64,000 bases of DNA, from assembly GCA_035610835.1 (NCBI GenBank), contig CM069446.1, positions 6,031,233 to 6,095,232 of the forward strand. The letters run 5' to 3'. The translations under genes were made by a program, and so were the position numbers. This document shows, piece by piece, positions 51,503 through 63,074 of the stretch. A model generated the notes under the pieces. It was not told where the DNA came from and ran no database searches. It was given only the letters and a program-made list of their open reading frames with translations. The stretch comes from Ophiura sarsii. Taxonomy: Eukaryota; Echinodermata; Ophiuroidea; Amphilepidida; Ophiuridae. The stretch's first letter is position 1; every line of letters begins with the position of its first letter.

Positions 51503-52068
51503 CAGTCATCAAAAAAGTAACTATACAGGTAATAAATGGGCTTCTAACTCTTAAAATATATATCCTACCTATAAATATTAAATTATAAAGTTGTTGAAAA
51601 ATTTGTCTTCTTTAATATGATATATTGCACGCTAGGATCGGGTGATTATTGAGGAAGTGGCACTCAAAAATGTAAGGAGAAGTCCGATTTTCATTTTCAC
51701 ATTTTTATTTTCTACACGCGGACCAAGCTACGGGTACCTTATTGATTACCGGTAGTGCAATTGGGGGATGCATGCGCAGGTTGGAAAGTCGGCCGCATTG
51801 TTCCGATGGATCAATACGCCACACACACGCTACCTGTCATTCTCTCCCCCGTGTTGAAATGTAAAATGTGAATTTGAAATTGTGACTTTACCTTACATTT
51901 TGGATTGTCGCTTCTTAAATATTCGACCGATGCTAGCGTGCAATATCTCATATTAAAGAAGATACATTTCTTATCAACTTTATGATTTAATATTTCTAGG
52001 TAGGATATATATTTTTAGAGTTAAAAGTACATTTATTACCTGTATAGTTACTTTTTTTGATGACTGTA
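51503..52068. mobile_element. Tc1/mariner-like palindromic MITE, TA target
   Basis: CAGTCATCAAAAAAGTAACT at the left and GTTACTTTTTTTGATGACTG at the right, each next to TA. Arms of about 150 bp with AGGTAATAAAT, AATATATATCCTACCTA and CTTTAATATGA. Best-preserved member of the family seen at 3835, 5718-5845 and 13815. Confidence 0.88.
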
Positions 52069-53239
52069 TACCACGCTCACTATATAGGCTCGGTTGATTA
52101 CATCATCAAAAACTGTCCGCATATGCGCTAGGAGAGATAGGCTTAGAGATTATTTAGCATAGATGGCAAAAACAAAACCCTGTTGTACGGGCACGACCGA
52201 CCCATTTTTTAAAAATCTCTTGATATTTGTTGCAATACTTTTTACCTTTTTTTTATTGTTTGCTATATATATGTTGCAATCCTTTTTTTGTTTGCTAATA
52301 TGTGGCAATCCTTTTTTTGTTGTTGAAATGTTAGAAATATTTTGAAAATAGCCAACATATTTCTGATAGTCGTGTACAATATCGGTTATCGAGCTCAATT
52401 TTTTTAAGGCGGTTTTGGAGACACCATCACCCCTCCCCTTCTCAAGATTCTGACTTGACGGCACCTGTCATCTCAAATATCCGAGCACCCCCCTCTCCAG
52501 TTTCTGACTTTTTTGCGTCGCCCCAGCGTTAAAAGGACTTTGAAATCAGGACTGTGACGATATACCTTCAATTATTTAAAGCTCTTGTCATATTTGTTTT
52601 TGTTAAAAAGTGCAATATTGGAATGTAGAAACTTTATAAAGAAACCAAAATTATTTGGTATGGTATAAATGAAATGGTAAACAATATTACTATAGAGAGG
52701 GATTTGAAGTTCAGCATGAGCAATTAAGCGTGAAGTACAAAAGTAAAATCTGTCAGGGACTAACAGTAAACAGGTGCGTGGCATATTGACAAATAGATAT
52801 TTCATCTATTATATTATTTTTATATTTACAATACTCATACTTTCATTTGTATGTTTCTTTCATGAAATCTTTCCCCACATAAACCACAAATTGTTCCACC
52901 AAAAAAGTGTAGCGTAAAGTTGAATGTAGCCTTTTATTGCAGACAGAGGAGAGACAAAAGAGTGAACATAGAAAAAGGCGGGAATCTCGATACAGGTGAT
53001 CTTGAAGTGGAACAAAATAATTGGGGCAACTTATAAAATATATAATTTGTCTTTTATCATTTATCAAGCCACCATTTTTTATTTGCCATTGTAATTTTTG
53101 ATAGGCTTATGGCTGCTTTAACCCTAACCCCCCTGAGTGCTAAAAAATGCTAATCCTAAGTCCCTCTCCAAACGTATGCGCAGTCGTTTTTTGATGACGT
53201 AGTTAACCGAGCCTAAAATAGTGAGCGCAGTATACTGCG
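52069..53239. other. Non-coding upstream sequence
   Basis: No gene or element recognised. CAATCCTTTTTTTG recurs at 52268 and 52304. Confidence 0.35.
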
Positions 53240-53420
53240 CGAATGTGTAGCTGAGGGCCGTGGGTGGAACGTGGGGCTTGAGAACGGAGGGTCCCGGGAT
53301 CGAATCCCGGCAGGTTCCCGGAGATTTAGTTGGCGTTTTTTCCTCAAAAATTGTGATCTCGGTAAAAAACCCTACACTCGAGTTGGTTATAAGGCTATTT
53401 TCATAACCAGTAAAGTTGTT
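53240..53420 (+). repeat. tRNA-derived SINE-like sequence
   Basis: GAGGGTCCCGGGATCGAATC then CCGGC is a B-box with a 5-bp T stem (CCGGG/CCCGG) and 7-base loop; the upstream part does not form a full tRNA cloverleaf. The non-tRNA body follows. Likely a SINE, not a functional tRNA. Confidence 0.55.
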
Positions 53421-54477
53421 TTACCCAGAGAAATGTTAAACGTAACATTTATACTGGTTGGTGACAAGTGCCCCTGGTTCTGAAAAATGATCTGTGAACC
53501 ACAAGCATTTATAAAAGTTGCCCCTGGTTCTAAAATCCTTTTATTTCAATCAGTTATTTTGCTTTGTTATCAGAGGCTGAAATAAGGATTTCACTTAAAA
53601 GTACCAGGAGCTACTTTTTACAAATTTGCCCCTGGCTCACAGATTATCCTTCATCAGGGCAATTTTAAAGGAAAACCTCAGAAATATTGAGAAAACAATT
53701 GAGATAAGAACCAGGGGCATTTGCTTCCATCTCCTCCTTATTTTAATCCCTGTCTGAGTCAGCTATGTCTGTCTTGTTTGGTGACAAGGGGTACTACATG
53801 TACATAACAAAGCATTACATAGCTTTTACAAAGTTGACGTAGTAGGCCTATATAACATTTATTCAAGTTTATGATGTCATGGGTTATCAAATGACCAAAT
53901 TTACAGTGCTAAATGGCAAAATGTTTTGCTTAATATTAACTTGATCAGATCAAACGATCTTTAAAATAAATCTTTTCAACAAAATGATGAGGGATGAGGC
54001 AGTGACGAATCCCCATCCAGTACCCCGCCACAGTATAAATTGCAGACTTCTTTTGATACCTCCGCATCTATTGGATTGTGTCCAAACATTATCTAAAAGG
54101 TCTTCAGTCATACAAAGATAATAATATGTCATTTTAATGACATTTTCTAAGTTGCCCTTTACATTGTAACTGATAAATAGTGATGTGGTCATAAGATGAT
54201 GACAGTTTTTTTTACAAATCTTCTCCCATCCAAGTAGATACTATCATAACTAATGTACCAACTGATAGACATCATGTACCGGTATGTTTGTATGTAATCC
54301 AGCGATACTAATGACAGCCAAACTCACCACCGCCAGTATGTTCTACGTACATTTGGTTTTATTTGCAAGTTATATTTTTGCAAACTTCCTGAATGTACAT
54401 TCCACAAAATCAACTACTTGCAAAATGGTGTAGGCCAAATTTACAGTGCTAAATGGCAAGAAACTGCACAAAAACAC

Positions 54478-54659
54478 TACTGATAAAAGTGGAAATTTTT
54501 GCTTGTTTTTGCTTGTTTTTGTTTGTTTATATTTCAGCGAGTTTGAGCTTCCTTAATAGACCTACATACAAAATTAAGATATTTGCGCGTTTTTATTTTG
54601 GCGCTTGCGGATTTTGGCGCGATAATAAATGTAGCGCAAAAATATCTACTTTTACAGTA
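54478..54659. mobile_element. MITE, TACTGTAAAA family
   Basis: TACTGATAAAAGTGGAAATT at the left, AATATCTACTTTTACAGTA at the right, GTAGCGCAAA near the right end. Confidence 0.75.
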
Positions 54660-55466
54660 AACCAATAAATCATATATTGTCCATTTGTGCCTGAATTTGT
54701 GAACATATTTGAATCTGAAAATAAGTGTCACTTGAATGTACAATGTAAAAGGTCACCAGGAGGCTTTCTTTCCCTAGCCAGTCATCCAGATTGATAGGAT
54801 TACATCAACAGTTGAAAAGGTAACACTAACTTATACTTGTCAAAAAAACAACATTGTGGCGATATATCATTGAAGAAAATGTACAGTATATTATGTATTG
54901 ACTTTATGCCTCACTTCTAAAGTGCTCAACAAAAGAAAGTAGTACACTTCGTTTAGGTCATTTACAGTAACTTTTGATTATTTTTTTATCAAACAGGCTA
55001 CAAGTAGATCGACATTTGGATGAATCTTAGGCACATTTTGATATCACACTAACACCTAGCAACAAAGATAAACCATGATTAGCGCCATTTAAAATTAGTC
55101 ACTTTTCAAAAGTCACATTTTGGTTGGCCTTCGCGCAATGCATTGTGGGAAGACCTTCAAATCTTCGTTGCTATGAAGGTGAATAAATCTGGTACAGTTC
55201 TCAATCCTTCCCATAGCATGAAATGGGTGGATATTAATTATGTGAAAGTTTAATTAAAATCATTGAATGTAACTGATAGCTTTTATTATTATTAAAAGGG
55301 CAGTTCATGGAATAACTATTGCGTTCATTCAGCTCAAGCATATTATGTCATTTACATTGAGCTGAAAGTTTATTGAACTGGGAAATGCTGTACCTGTAGT
55401 TTAAGAGCTAGATTTCACAAACGGAGATTTTTGTCGCTGCTCTGTCAAAAACCCAGTATCTCTATC

Positions 55467-55834
55467 CAGTGGCGTATCTGGGGTCATTTGTCAGAGGGGC
55501 AAAGGATATATTTCCCGCTGGACTTTAGGCCTTACCAGACTGTTAACATTTGAGAATTGCTGCCAAGTCTGAGAGCGGGGCGAGGGGCTTGGGACGTGGA
55601 GTCCCCAATTTGGCAGGGAAAAATCGAGCTTGATATAACCGAAAGTGGAAAGTGCTAATCTCAACCGGCACAACTTGAATATTCGAGCCCTCGTCCCCCT
55701 TTCTACCACTTCTCCTTCCCTTTACTTCACTCTTTTTTAGGCCGTAAGTTTGAGCTGGCCTTTCCGGTCAAAGTCATCAGGCTGCCCGCAACCCCCCCCC
55801 CCCCCTGCAACCCCCCTTGGGAGACACGCTACTG
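55467..55834. mobile_element. Element with CAGTGGCGTATCTGG ends
   Basis: CAGTGGCGTATCTGG at the left and AGACACGCTACTG at the right, imperfectly complementary; poly-C near the right end. Same type as 17147-17616. Confidence 0.5.
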
Positions 55835-56560
55835 CCTCTAACTAGCCCTTCAGCATGTATAAAGTAATGCTTCCTATGGATAACCTTTGGGCAGTCTGCT
55901 CTTAACATATTCAAGGGCCAAAAGCTCATAGCAAACCTTTAAAGTGCTCTAGCCCATGAACATGTACATTTAAAGCAACACTTCCTAATAAACATGCATA
56001 ACTATTGGGCATACATGCTGAAGAGCCAGAAAAAACATGACGATATCAGTGTGCCAATACTGCAATGCCAATTTTGATCAGCCATTGAAAATTAGTTGGT
56101 TAGTCACCAAGAAAACAAGTACTTGCACTGGAGAAGAATTTCAAACTCCAACAGTTTTGGGTTAAGGTTATTTATGCAGGTATCGGTGTGCATCTTGAAC
56201 CTCTACCCTCCTCAAGGTTAGGAAAGATAAGATGCCTAATCTTTGCCTATTTATATTTTTGAAATGGTGAATCTTGAACTAATTTATATTTCGTAAAGGT
56301 GAATCTATGGCGAATCTTCACCTATATTTCAACTTCTCCCATTGACGATGGAATGAACATAGTACACTGAGGTGAGTGAATCTTCACCCCAAAAATTGCA
56401 GGAAAAACCTTATCTTGACCTATTTTTTCATTAAGGAAGATGAATACAGGTGAAGGCCTAATGAGGGTAGGTTCAAGATTCAAATGTATGCATGCATTAG
56501 TCCTATAAACATGAAATGTGGTATTTCGAATGATTTGAATGATATTTGTAAACAATTGTT

Positions 56561-56928
56561 GAAGGCATATTATGTGATTTTTTTCCATTCATGATTTTTT
56601 TTAGATAGTAGATTTTCTTGCAGATTTACATTTCGGATCATAAATCATGAGTATATTCCAATTTACAGAGCGATAAGATTCCTAATTACTTCAAAATCAT
56701 GGTTGTAGAGTGAATTTAGAGTAAATATAAGTTGTCGGCGCAGACTCCCACAGTTTATTTTCACTCTAAAACCATGATTTTGAAGTAATTAAGAATCGTA
56801 TCACCCTGCAACTTGGAATGCATGTAAGATTTATGATCAGAAATGTAAATCTGCAAGAAAATCTGCTTTCAATTTTTTTTTGAGGATTGAGGGCGTTCCC
56901 TGGAAAAGATCACATGATAGACCTTTAA
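56561..56928. mobile_element. Palindromic MITE, copy 2 (GGCATATTATGTGAT)
   Basis: Same family as 41262-41640, with the right end GTTCCCTGGAAAAGATCACA and CTTTAA preserved. The two copies share the long interior palindrome. Confidence 0.82.
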
Positions 56929-56953
56929 TCTGATACAAATTGCAGATTTAGGC

Positions 56954-57177
56954 ATACTGTAAAACCAGAAATGTTTGTGTGCATTTAAATTTTGCTAACT
57001 GCTCGAGGACCACTTATTCCCGCAAATATTTCATGCCGCAAATGTTTCCTATCTACCTACCTGCATTGCAAAGTTACACAATGTAACTCCAAAATTTGCA
57101 TTCGTGAAATGTTCATGCCGTGAATTAGGCCAGTATTCGTGAAATTTTAAACTCGCAAACATTTCAGGTTTTACAGG
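56954..57177. mobile_element. MITE, TACTGTAAAA family
   Basis: TACTGTAAAACCAGAAATGT at the left, GCAAACATTTCAGGTTTTAC at the right. Closely like 13047-13263. Confidence 0.8.
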
Positions 57178-57313
57178 ATCTTATCTTCCACCAGCTGAAA
57201 TTTTCCCTATTAGTAAAGAGCCTTCATTTCTTGAAACAGCTAGTAACTATTTGTCTTCCTCTGGACAGTGACAGGACAGGACAGTGCGCATATTTGTGCT
57301 GTAATTAGCATAA

Positions 57314-58031
57314 GGCCCCTTGCAATTAAATGTGAGTTTACTGTTGCGTTTTTGAAAAGCAGGACGAGGTGACTATTTAATATTAATATTGCAATATTTT
57401 GGGGTAAAGTCACCTGATTTAATATTGTCGGCGTTGTTAACTATTATATCCAAGGTACGAATACAATTCAAATGCTGTTAATTATGTCCTACCACCACCT
57501 ACTGCCTTGGCTTTGCATTTTGTTTCTTTTATAAAGGAGTCTACTCATATTTGCATCCCTATTTTGAATATTAATGAGATATTCGATCAATGTTTGTATT
57601 TTTTTTTCTCGTTACGCTAGCTCGGAGAATTTTAAAGATGGCGATCGTAAACAAACCTGAAATATTACCCAGAATGCACTAGGAAACTCCAAAGAACCTC
57701 GCCGGTTTTGATGTGACGTCATGCGCTGAAGCGATTGCGCAGTAATCAACTGCCGTGCCTACGAATATGCTTCAAATGCACACATTTCAATACAAAGTGA
57801 CAGTTGCAAGTTTCGTGCAGAGTTTTTTACTTCCCAGAAATGTTTTCCCAACCCGGAAGTATTGCAATGCGGCTCATCGGCTAATTTTATCGTCAGAAAA
57901 GTGTTAAAAAGCTTATGAAAAAGCTGTAAACATTGAAATAATTAAATATTTTAAAAATATTACATATATCACGCGGGTGACTTTTGGACGCGCGCGGGCA
58001 ACAGTAAACTCACATTTAATTGCAAGGGGCC
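57314..58031. mobile_element. PIF/Harbinger-like element, 35-bp inverted ends, TAA duplication
   Basis: GGCCCCTTGCAATTAAATGT then GAGTTTACTGTTGC at the left; exact complement at 57997-58031. TAA at 57311-57313 and 58032-58034. The interior has AAAGATGGCG (YY1-like) near 57634 and TGACGTCA (CRE) at about 57714. Confidence 0.85.
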
Positions 58032-58069
58032 TAATACGCAGTTATGTCACTGTCTCTAAGGCCATAAAG

Positions 58070-58450
58070 AATAAATTGTTTGATTGTCCATAGATCACTT
58101 GGGTCGGTCAGTCGGTCGGGAATTTTTTTGATTTTAATAAATATAAATAACATTCAAAAGATGCATAATTAACTTTGAAATAGTTACTGCATAATTATAT
58201 ATGAATGGGTTATTTAATCACTTCATTCATGTTTCAAAACAGTTTAAAAGACTAAAGAAACCATGAAAAATATATGTTACCGTATGTCCAGGCAGCAAAA
58301 TGCTGGAAGAAAAAAATACCTTCTGGAATTTTCAAAATAAGGGTCGGTATTCCCTTGTACAGTAAAAGCTAAAAAAATAGTTTTTCTTGGTTTTTCAAAA
58401 TTAGGGTCGGTCAGATGAGGACAATCAAACAACTTTTTTGTTTTTGCCTA
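58070..58450. mobile_element. MITE, GTTTGATTG / GTCGGTC family, copy 2
   Basis: TTGTTTGATTGTCCATAGAT and GGGTCGGTCAGTCGGTCGGG at the left; GGTCGGTCAGATGAGGACAA then TCAAACAA at the right. Confidence 0.7.
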
Positions 58451-58610
58451 ATGAATAAATAGACTATAGTAACTAGAAATGTCTACAATACCTAGAGGAT
58501 TCACTGCAAATATCTGATACACTTGCTGGCCACATGCCTACAGAAACTTAAATTTATTTTCAGCAAGTGTGGAAAAGCTTTTAGTGGAGTAAATTCTCAA
58601 CAAAATATAC

Positions 58611-58793
58611 CTATATTGTGTTTCATCCTCAGTAAACGCTGTCGTCGCATCAGCACAAGCTCCTTCTTCAAAATAGAACATCGATTCCTCTTGTATTGCT
58701 AGTAGGGTGTCTTCTCGTTCCATATCAGAGTCATCAGAATGAGCTGAGTAACTACGTTGTTTTACTCTCCGAGGCTTGGGGGCAGGTGGTTTT
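58611..58793 (-). CDS. Internal exon of an unidentified minus-strand gene
   Basis: Acceptor TTTGAATCTTACAG ends at 58794; 183 nt in a single open frame; donor TATAG|GTATAT at 58610. Translation starts KPPAPKPRRVKQRSYSAHSD and continues DSDMEREDTLLAIQEESMFY, FEEGACADATTAFTEDETQY: a basic patch, then an acidic, serine-rich segment, typical of a conserved linker in a regulatory protein. One base precedes the first codon and two follow the last, so the exon is symmetric and skippable. It may belong to a gene mostly right of the window; it cannot be joined to HLCS exon 1, which has an in-frame stop before its ATG. I do not recognise the family. Confidence 0.65.
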
Positions 58794-58858
58794 CTGTAAG
58801 ATTCAAACAGAACAAAATGGGGATATAATTATTAATTTTTTTATTGAGATTTCGTTAG

Positions 58859-59038
58859 TACTGTAACAGTTTTTGTACTTTTCAGCCATTTCTCTTGTTT
58901 TTAAATTCGCGATTTGAAAGTTCACATAAGACTAATACACAAAATAAATATATTTGCATGTTTTTATTTTCGAGGTAGCTGCTTGGAGAGTGAAAAGCGC
59001 AAAAATAATGTAGCGCAAAAAGGTCCAGGTTTACAGTA
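58859..59038. mobile_element. MITE, TACTGTAAAA family
   Basis: TACTGTAACAGTTTTTGTAC at the left, AAAAGGTCCAGGTTTACAGT at the right; GTAGCGCAAA as in 54478-54659. Confidence 0.7.
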
Positions 59039-59344
59039 ATCTCTCCTTGAAGTTCTCAATCGGCATTATTTGAACAGGCAATGTGAGTAAATTGCAAGAT
59101 TGTGAGAGGAATAATAACAGTATGGAATAAAAAATGTTTCTCTTGATATACAATGTAAGACATGTTTAGTTTGCAAATGGTATTTCTACCTTAATTAAAA
59201 TATGTCAAATTCTGGATGAAATAGGCAGACCGTGTATTCATTCTGAATTCATATAGTCTTCTCAACTAAATGTCCATTATTTTCCTCAACTTTCAAAATA
59301 AAAAATCCCTAATAATTCCTCAGATCCCAAATAAGTATGCTCTG

Positions 59345-59645
59345 GCATTTGCCAAAGAAGATTTGAAGGTCTTCCCACCAGGACTCCAGCCAACTAAAGC
59401 TTTTTTCACACCAATGCATTTGTCAAGCTCTCTCAAGTTTTAGAAATAAGAAAAAGGAACACTGATAACTAATTTATTCATTGATGTAAACTAGAACCTA
59501 AGAGTTCCAATGATGAACGCGCTATGAAGCCATGATTGTATGCATATGTCTACGGGAACCGACACAAATTGGAGACCAGAATTAGGGAATTTTGCAAAAC
59601 CGCAATGCATTGTGGTGGTGTCTTTAAAATCTTCTTTGGGCATTT
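59345..59645. mobile_element. Element with GGCATTTGCCAAAGAAGATT ends
   Basis: CATTTGCCAAAGAAGATTTG with AAGGTCTTCCC at the left; AAAATCTTCTTTGGGCATTT at the right; a related AGACCTTCAAATCTTCGTTG is at 55152. Confidence 0.55.
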
Positions 59646-59888
59646 GCTGCGATTACTAATGAAAAGACAGCCCTGATGACGCACATGCCTGTCTATACTG
59701 TCAAATTATGTTGATAACAACGCCTCATACACTGACATTGACGACTATTTATGAATGAGACTATATCTAACTATTGTCTGTTTCTCAGCACAAATGTCAC
59801 AATAAACAACCATTATGGGCCGGGGAACGCATTCAAGTACATTCAATCATTGTAAGTTTTGCACAATGGTACATTTTTACTCACAAAC

Positions 59889-61830
59889 AAGCCTTTTGTT
59901 AAGCGGGCGCCGGGCGATTTTTAACCCCTGGTGATCGACTTTTTGCGCCTGGTGGAACCGAAAAATCGGGTCCCAGGCGCCGGCAAATATTTTAAAATTG
60001 CGCCTGGGTCTTTGTGAAAAAGCTTAATCCAATGCACTTCCACATGGCCGGAAACAAAAACAACACGAATCTCACAAAAAACTTACTTGATACCAGTTTA
60101 ATCTTCAATAAATAAGCGCTAGTAGGCTACGAAATTACTGAAGGCCAGCGTTCGAAATAGCGCTTGTCGGCAATGTCCGCAATATAACATAACCAAAATT
60201 GTTGTCCAGCGGACAGCCAACTTTTTACAATTAAAAACATCATAAACAAGTTTTTAAACCCAAGAATGGAACAATACAATGATAAAGTTTGAGTTTTTTA
60301 AATTGATTTAGCAATGAGTACCCCAGATATATTTTGCCATTCATTTTCCCAACATAAACTCTTTCCTTGCGGCAGTCGCAGTGTCAAAATGTATTTAATA
60401 TTAAACCCTTCGAATGCTATAGTGTATTGAATATTAAATCCAACTGAGCATCTCAATTAAATTCTTCTAAGTTTTTACTCATTTATTTCTCTCCATACTC
60501 CCACTCTTTCATCTTTATTCATTCATTGAATGTTCTCAGTTTTTTATTGTGGATTAAATATTCTTTTAAATTGTTGATAAATAGTGTAAAACAAGGCGGC
60601 CCAGCCAGCCACCAATTTGTGAAGTAAGCAATAGCATGTAATTTGTTAATGGAGCACAGTAGCACGTGGGCTGCAAGAGCGCTTGCGTGGCTATGAAAAA
60701 AGGTCCCAGGGTCATGCCTCGGTCAACCAAAACATTTCATTGATATGCAAATGTTTCATTGATATGCAAATGAGTATCTGATAATATATCAGGCATGCTT
60801 TCAGAGCCTAGTTAGGGAATAGGGAAAGGTGGGGCTAAGGGGGCCTGGGGGGGGGGGGGAATAGGGGTGAGAGTGAGGATGGTGATTACAAGGTGGTGGG
60901 AGGGAGGGACCAGGGGGAGGTGGTTAGTTTAGTCAATTTAAAGAAGGTATACTTACACATTTTTCAAAGTGATCTTTTTTTGGCCAAATGAGTATCTGAG
61001 AATATATTAGGCATGATTTCACAGCCTAGGAAGGGAATAGGGAAAGGTGGAGATAAGGGGCCTGGGGGATAGGGGTGAGGATGGTGATAGGAGGAGGTGG
61101 GAGGGAGGGACCAGGGGGAGGTGGTTAGTTTAGTCAATTTAAAGAAGGTATACTTACACATTTTTAAAGTGATATTTTTTTGGCCAAATGAGTATCTGAG
61201 AATATATCAGGCATGATTTCACAGCCTAGGTAGGGAATAGGGAAAGGTGGGGATAAGGGGGCCTGGGGGATGGGAGGTGGGAAGAGGGAGGGACCAGGGA
61301 GAGGTGGTTAGTTTAGTCAATTTAAAGAAAGTATACTTACACATTTTTTAAAGTGATATTTTTTTGGCCAAACAACAACAAAATAGCCCCCTGAAATTTG
61401 TATTCATTTTGACCCCTGGCTGGGGGGAGGAGGGGGGCAGAATTTTCAAAAACTCAAATGTTTCTTATCAACTAACCTTTCAGGTTGTATCAATTTCGTG
61501 GTTCATAACTTTAGGGTAAGGGATATATTTGGATGTAAACATTCTTTTTTCAATTGAAAGCCTATGTTAAAGGAAATGTTTAAATGCCCATAACTCTTTA
61601 AATATCCACATTATTTTTGTATACACTATACATGCACGATAAATCATAATGTTGATGTAAAAAGTGCATTTTAGTTGTAATTGTTCACTTTTTAAAAATT
61701 AACCCTATTTCGAGGCTTGGCTCCTGGTCTTGGAAAAGCGGCTCCTGGTCCTCTCCAAAATTTGAGGACCAGGAGCCGCTTTTTCCAGATATTCGGCTCC
61801 TGGTCCATTTTGACTTAACAAAAGGCTTGC
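59889..61830. mobile_element. Possible 1.9-kb element with AAGCCTTTTGTTAAG ends
   Basis: CAAGCCTTTTGTTAAG at 59889 and CTTAACAAAAGGCTTG ending about 61830. The inner margins hold palindromic GGGCGCC..., GGACCAGGAGCC text. It encloses the three-copy tandem repeat. No open frame; boundaries tentative. Confidence 0.4.
60771..61370. repeat. Three-copy ~200-218-bp tandem repeat, G-rich
   Basis: TGAGTATCTG starts units at 60771, 60989 and 61189. Each unit has AGGGAATAGGGAAAGGTGG, GGGAGGGACCAGGG, GTTAGTTTAGTCAATTTAAA and ends TTTTTTTGGCC. On the minus strand each unit carries TGT|GTAAGTATA, a strong 5' splice-site match. Confidence 0.88.
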
Positions 61831-62401
61831 TCACAAAGTATTTGCAAACACCACCCCTAACTTGCAGCCTGGTTATTTAGAACTCTGAACATTTTCTTGT
61901 GTGAAAATTGACTGAAACAATATAGTCCTATAGCGTATTGTCTCCAGATATTTGGAGAGGCCCAGCTGCAATAATGTGTCTACAACCTATTATAGATTTT
62001 AATTATGTTTTTAGACAAGCAATCCGATCAAGCATTAATTTTGGTAGATACTGCATGTTTTTTAATCATTTTTGTCTGTGTAACCGTGTGTGACGGTGCA
62101 AATGAGTGGATTGAAGGTGAAGGATGGTTACTCACATTGCCATTGAAATTCAGTTTGCTTCTTTTCCAAGTGTATCATTGCAGCAATATTGATATAATTT
62201 TGAATGGCTTTGAGTGTGATACAAGAATTTATATTTTATTAACTACTTTATTTGCTCTGTATCTTAAAATAGATGCTTAACGCATCATGTCATAAGTACA
62301 CCTTGTCGGTAAGATGGTATTTTTCGGTATATATTGATGAATCTAAACTTATAGCAATTGATGGGGAAAATTGCTCAGGCTATGTTATATTGAAAAAACA
62401 C

Positions 62402-62559
62402 TACTGTAAAAGCCAATATTTTCGCATTTTGATATCATAGACATTTCGCGGGCTACCTTCTGGATGCACTGCATGAATGTTGAAAACAATATTTGTGCGT
62501 GTTAATTTTCGCAAAAGTGTGAAAATAAAACCTCCGTGAAAATTTCAGCTTTTACAGTA
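62402..62559. mobile_element. MITE, TACTGTAAAA family, intact copy
   Basis: TACTGTAAAAGCCAATATTT with TCGC at the left; AAAATTTCAGCTTTTACAGT with A at the right. Serves as reference for the LINE-split copy at 39120-40836. Confidence 0.85.
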
Positions 62560-62812
62560 TATTATTATCAGCACACTTGCTGTTTGAAATGAAAGTAAAG
62601 AATAGATAGGGAAAAGAATGTAATCGTCTATTCATGAGTACTTCATATCTGGTGCATCAATTTGATATCAGTACCAAATTGATGATAGAATGATCCATTT
62701 TGCATGATCTCATTTTTATTTGACTTGACTTATATCCGCCTGGGTCATCCACTTGTGATTCCTAAACACCAATACTTCAACATGGATGGTTATTACATTA
62801 GAATCATATGTT

Positions 62813-63074
62813 AACACTTTCCACGCAGCTATTAGTTTACCATACAAAACAGATTTTTCAGAAACCTTTCCCAACTTTCAAAGTCTATCTTTAGAATTAC
62901 TGAACCAATATTTGGCATGTTTGTACTTATTTCAATACATTTCTCATGGTGATTCCAAATATGGTGATGGAATTCAATAATTTTGACATTTTTGAAACAT
63001 TTTGTGAAATTTTGGAACCGTCGTCTGCAGACGAGTTGTCTGCAGACGACTACCTCGTGGAAAGTGTTAAGGGG
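62813..63074. mobile_element. TTAA-type MITE, best copy
   Basis: TTAACACTTTCCACGCAGCT at the left; CTCGTGGAAAGTGTTAA at the right. TTAA at both junctions suggests piggyBac-type insertion. GTCGTCTGCAGACGA palindromes lie near the right end. Confidence 0.85.

Noticed and set aside
53270..53330. Possible tRNA gene on the plus strand
   Set aside because: Good T arm, but no matching acceptor, D or anticodon stems; fits a SINE.
58611..58793. Joining this exon to HLCS as an upstream coding exon
   Set aside because: Exon 1 has an in-frame stop just before its ATG and no acceptor there, so coding continuity fails.
61995..62280. Hydrophobic 91-codon plus-strand open frame
   Set aside because: AT-rich composition readily gives such hydrophobic frames; no supporting splice sites or family.
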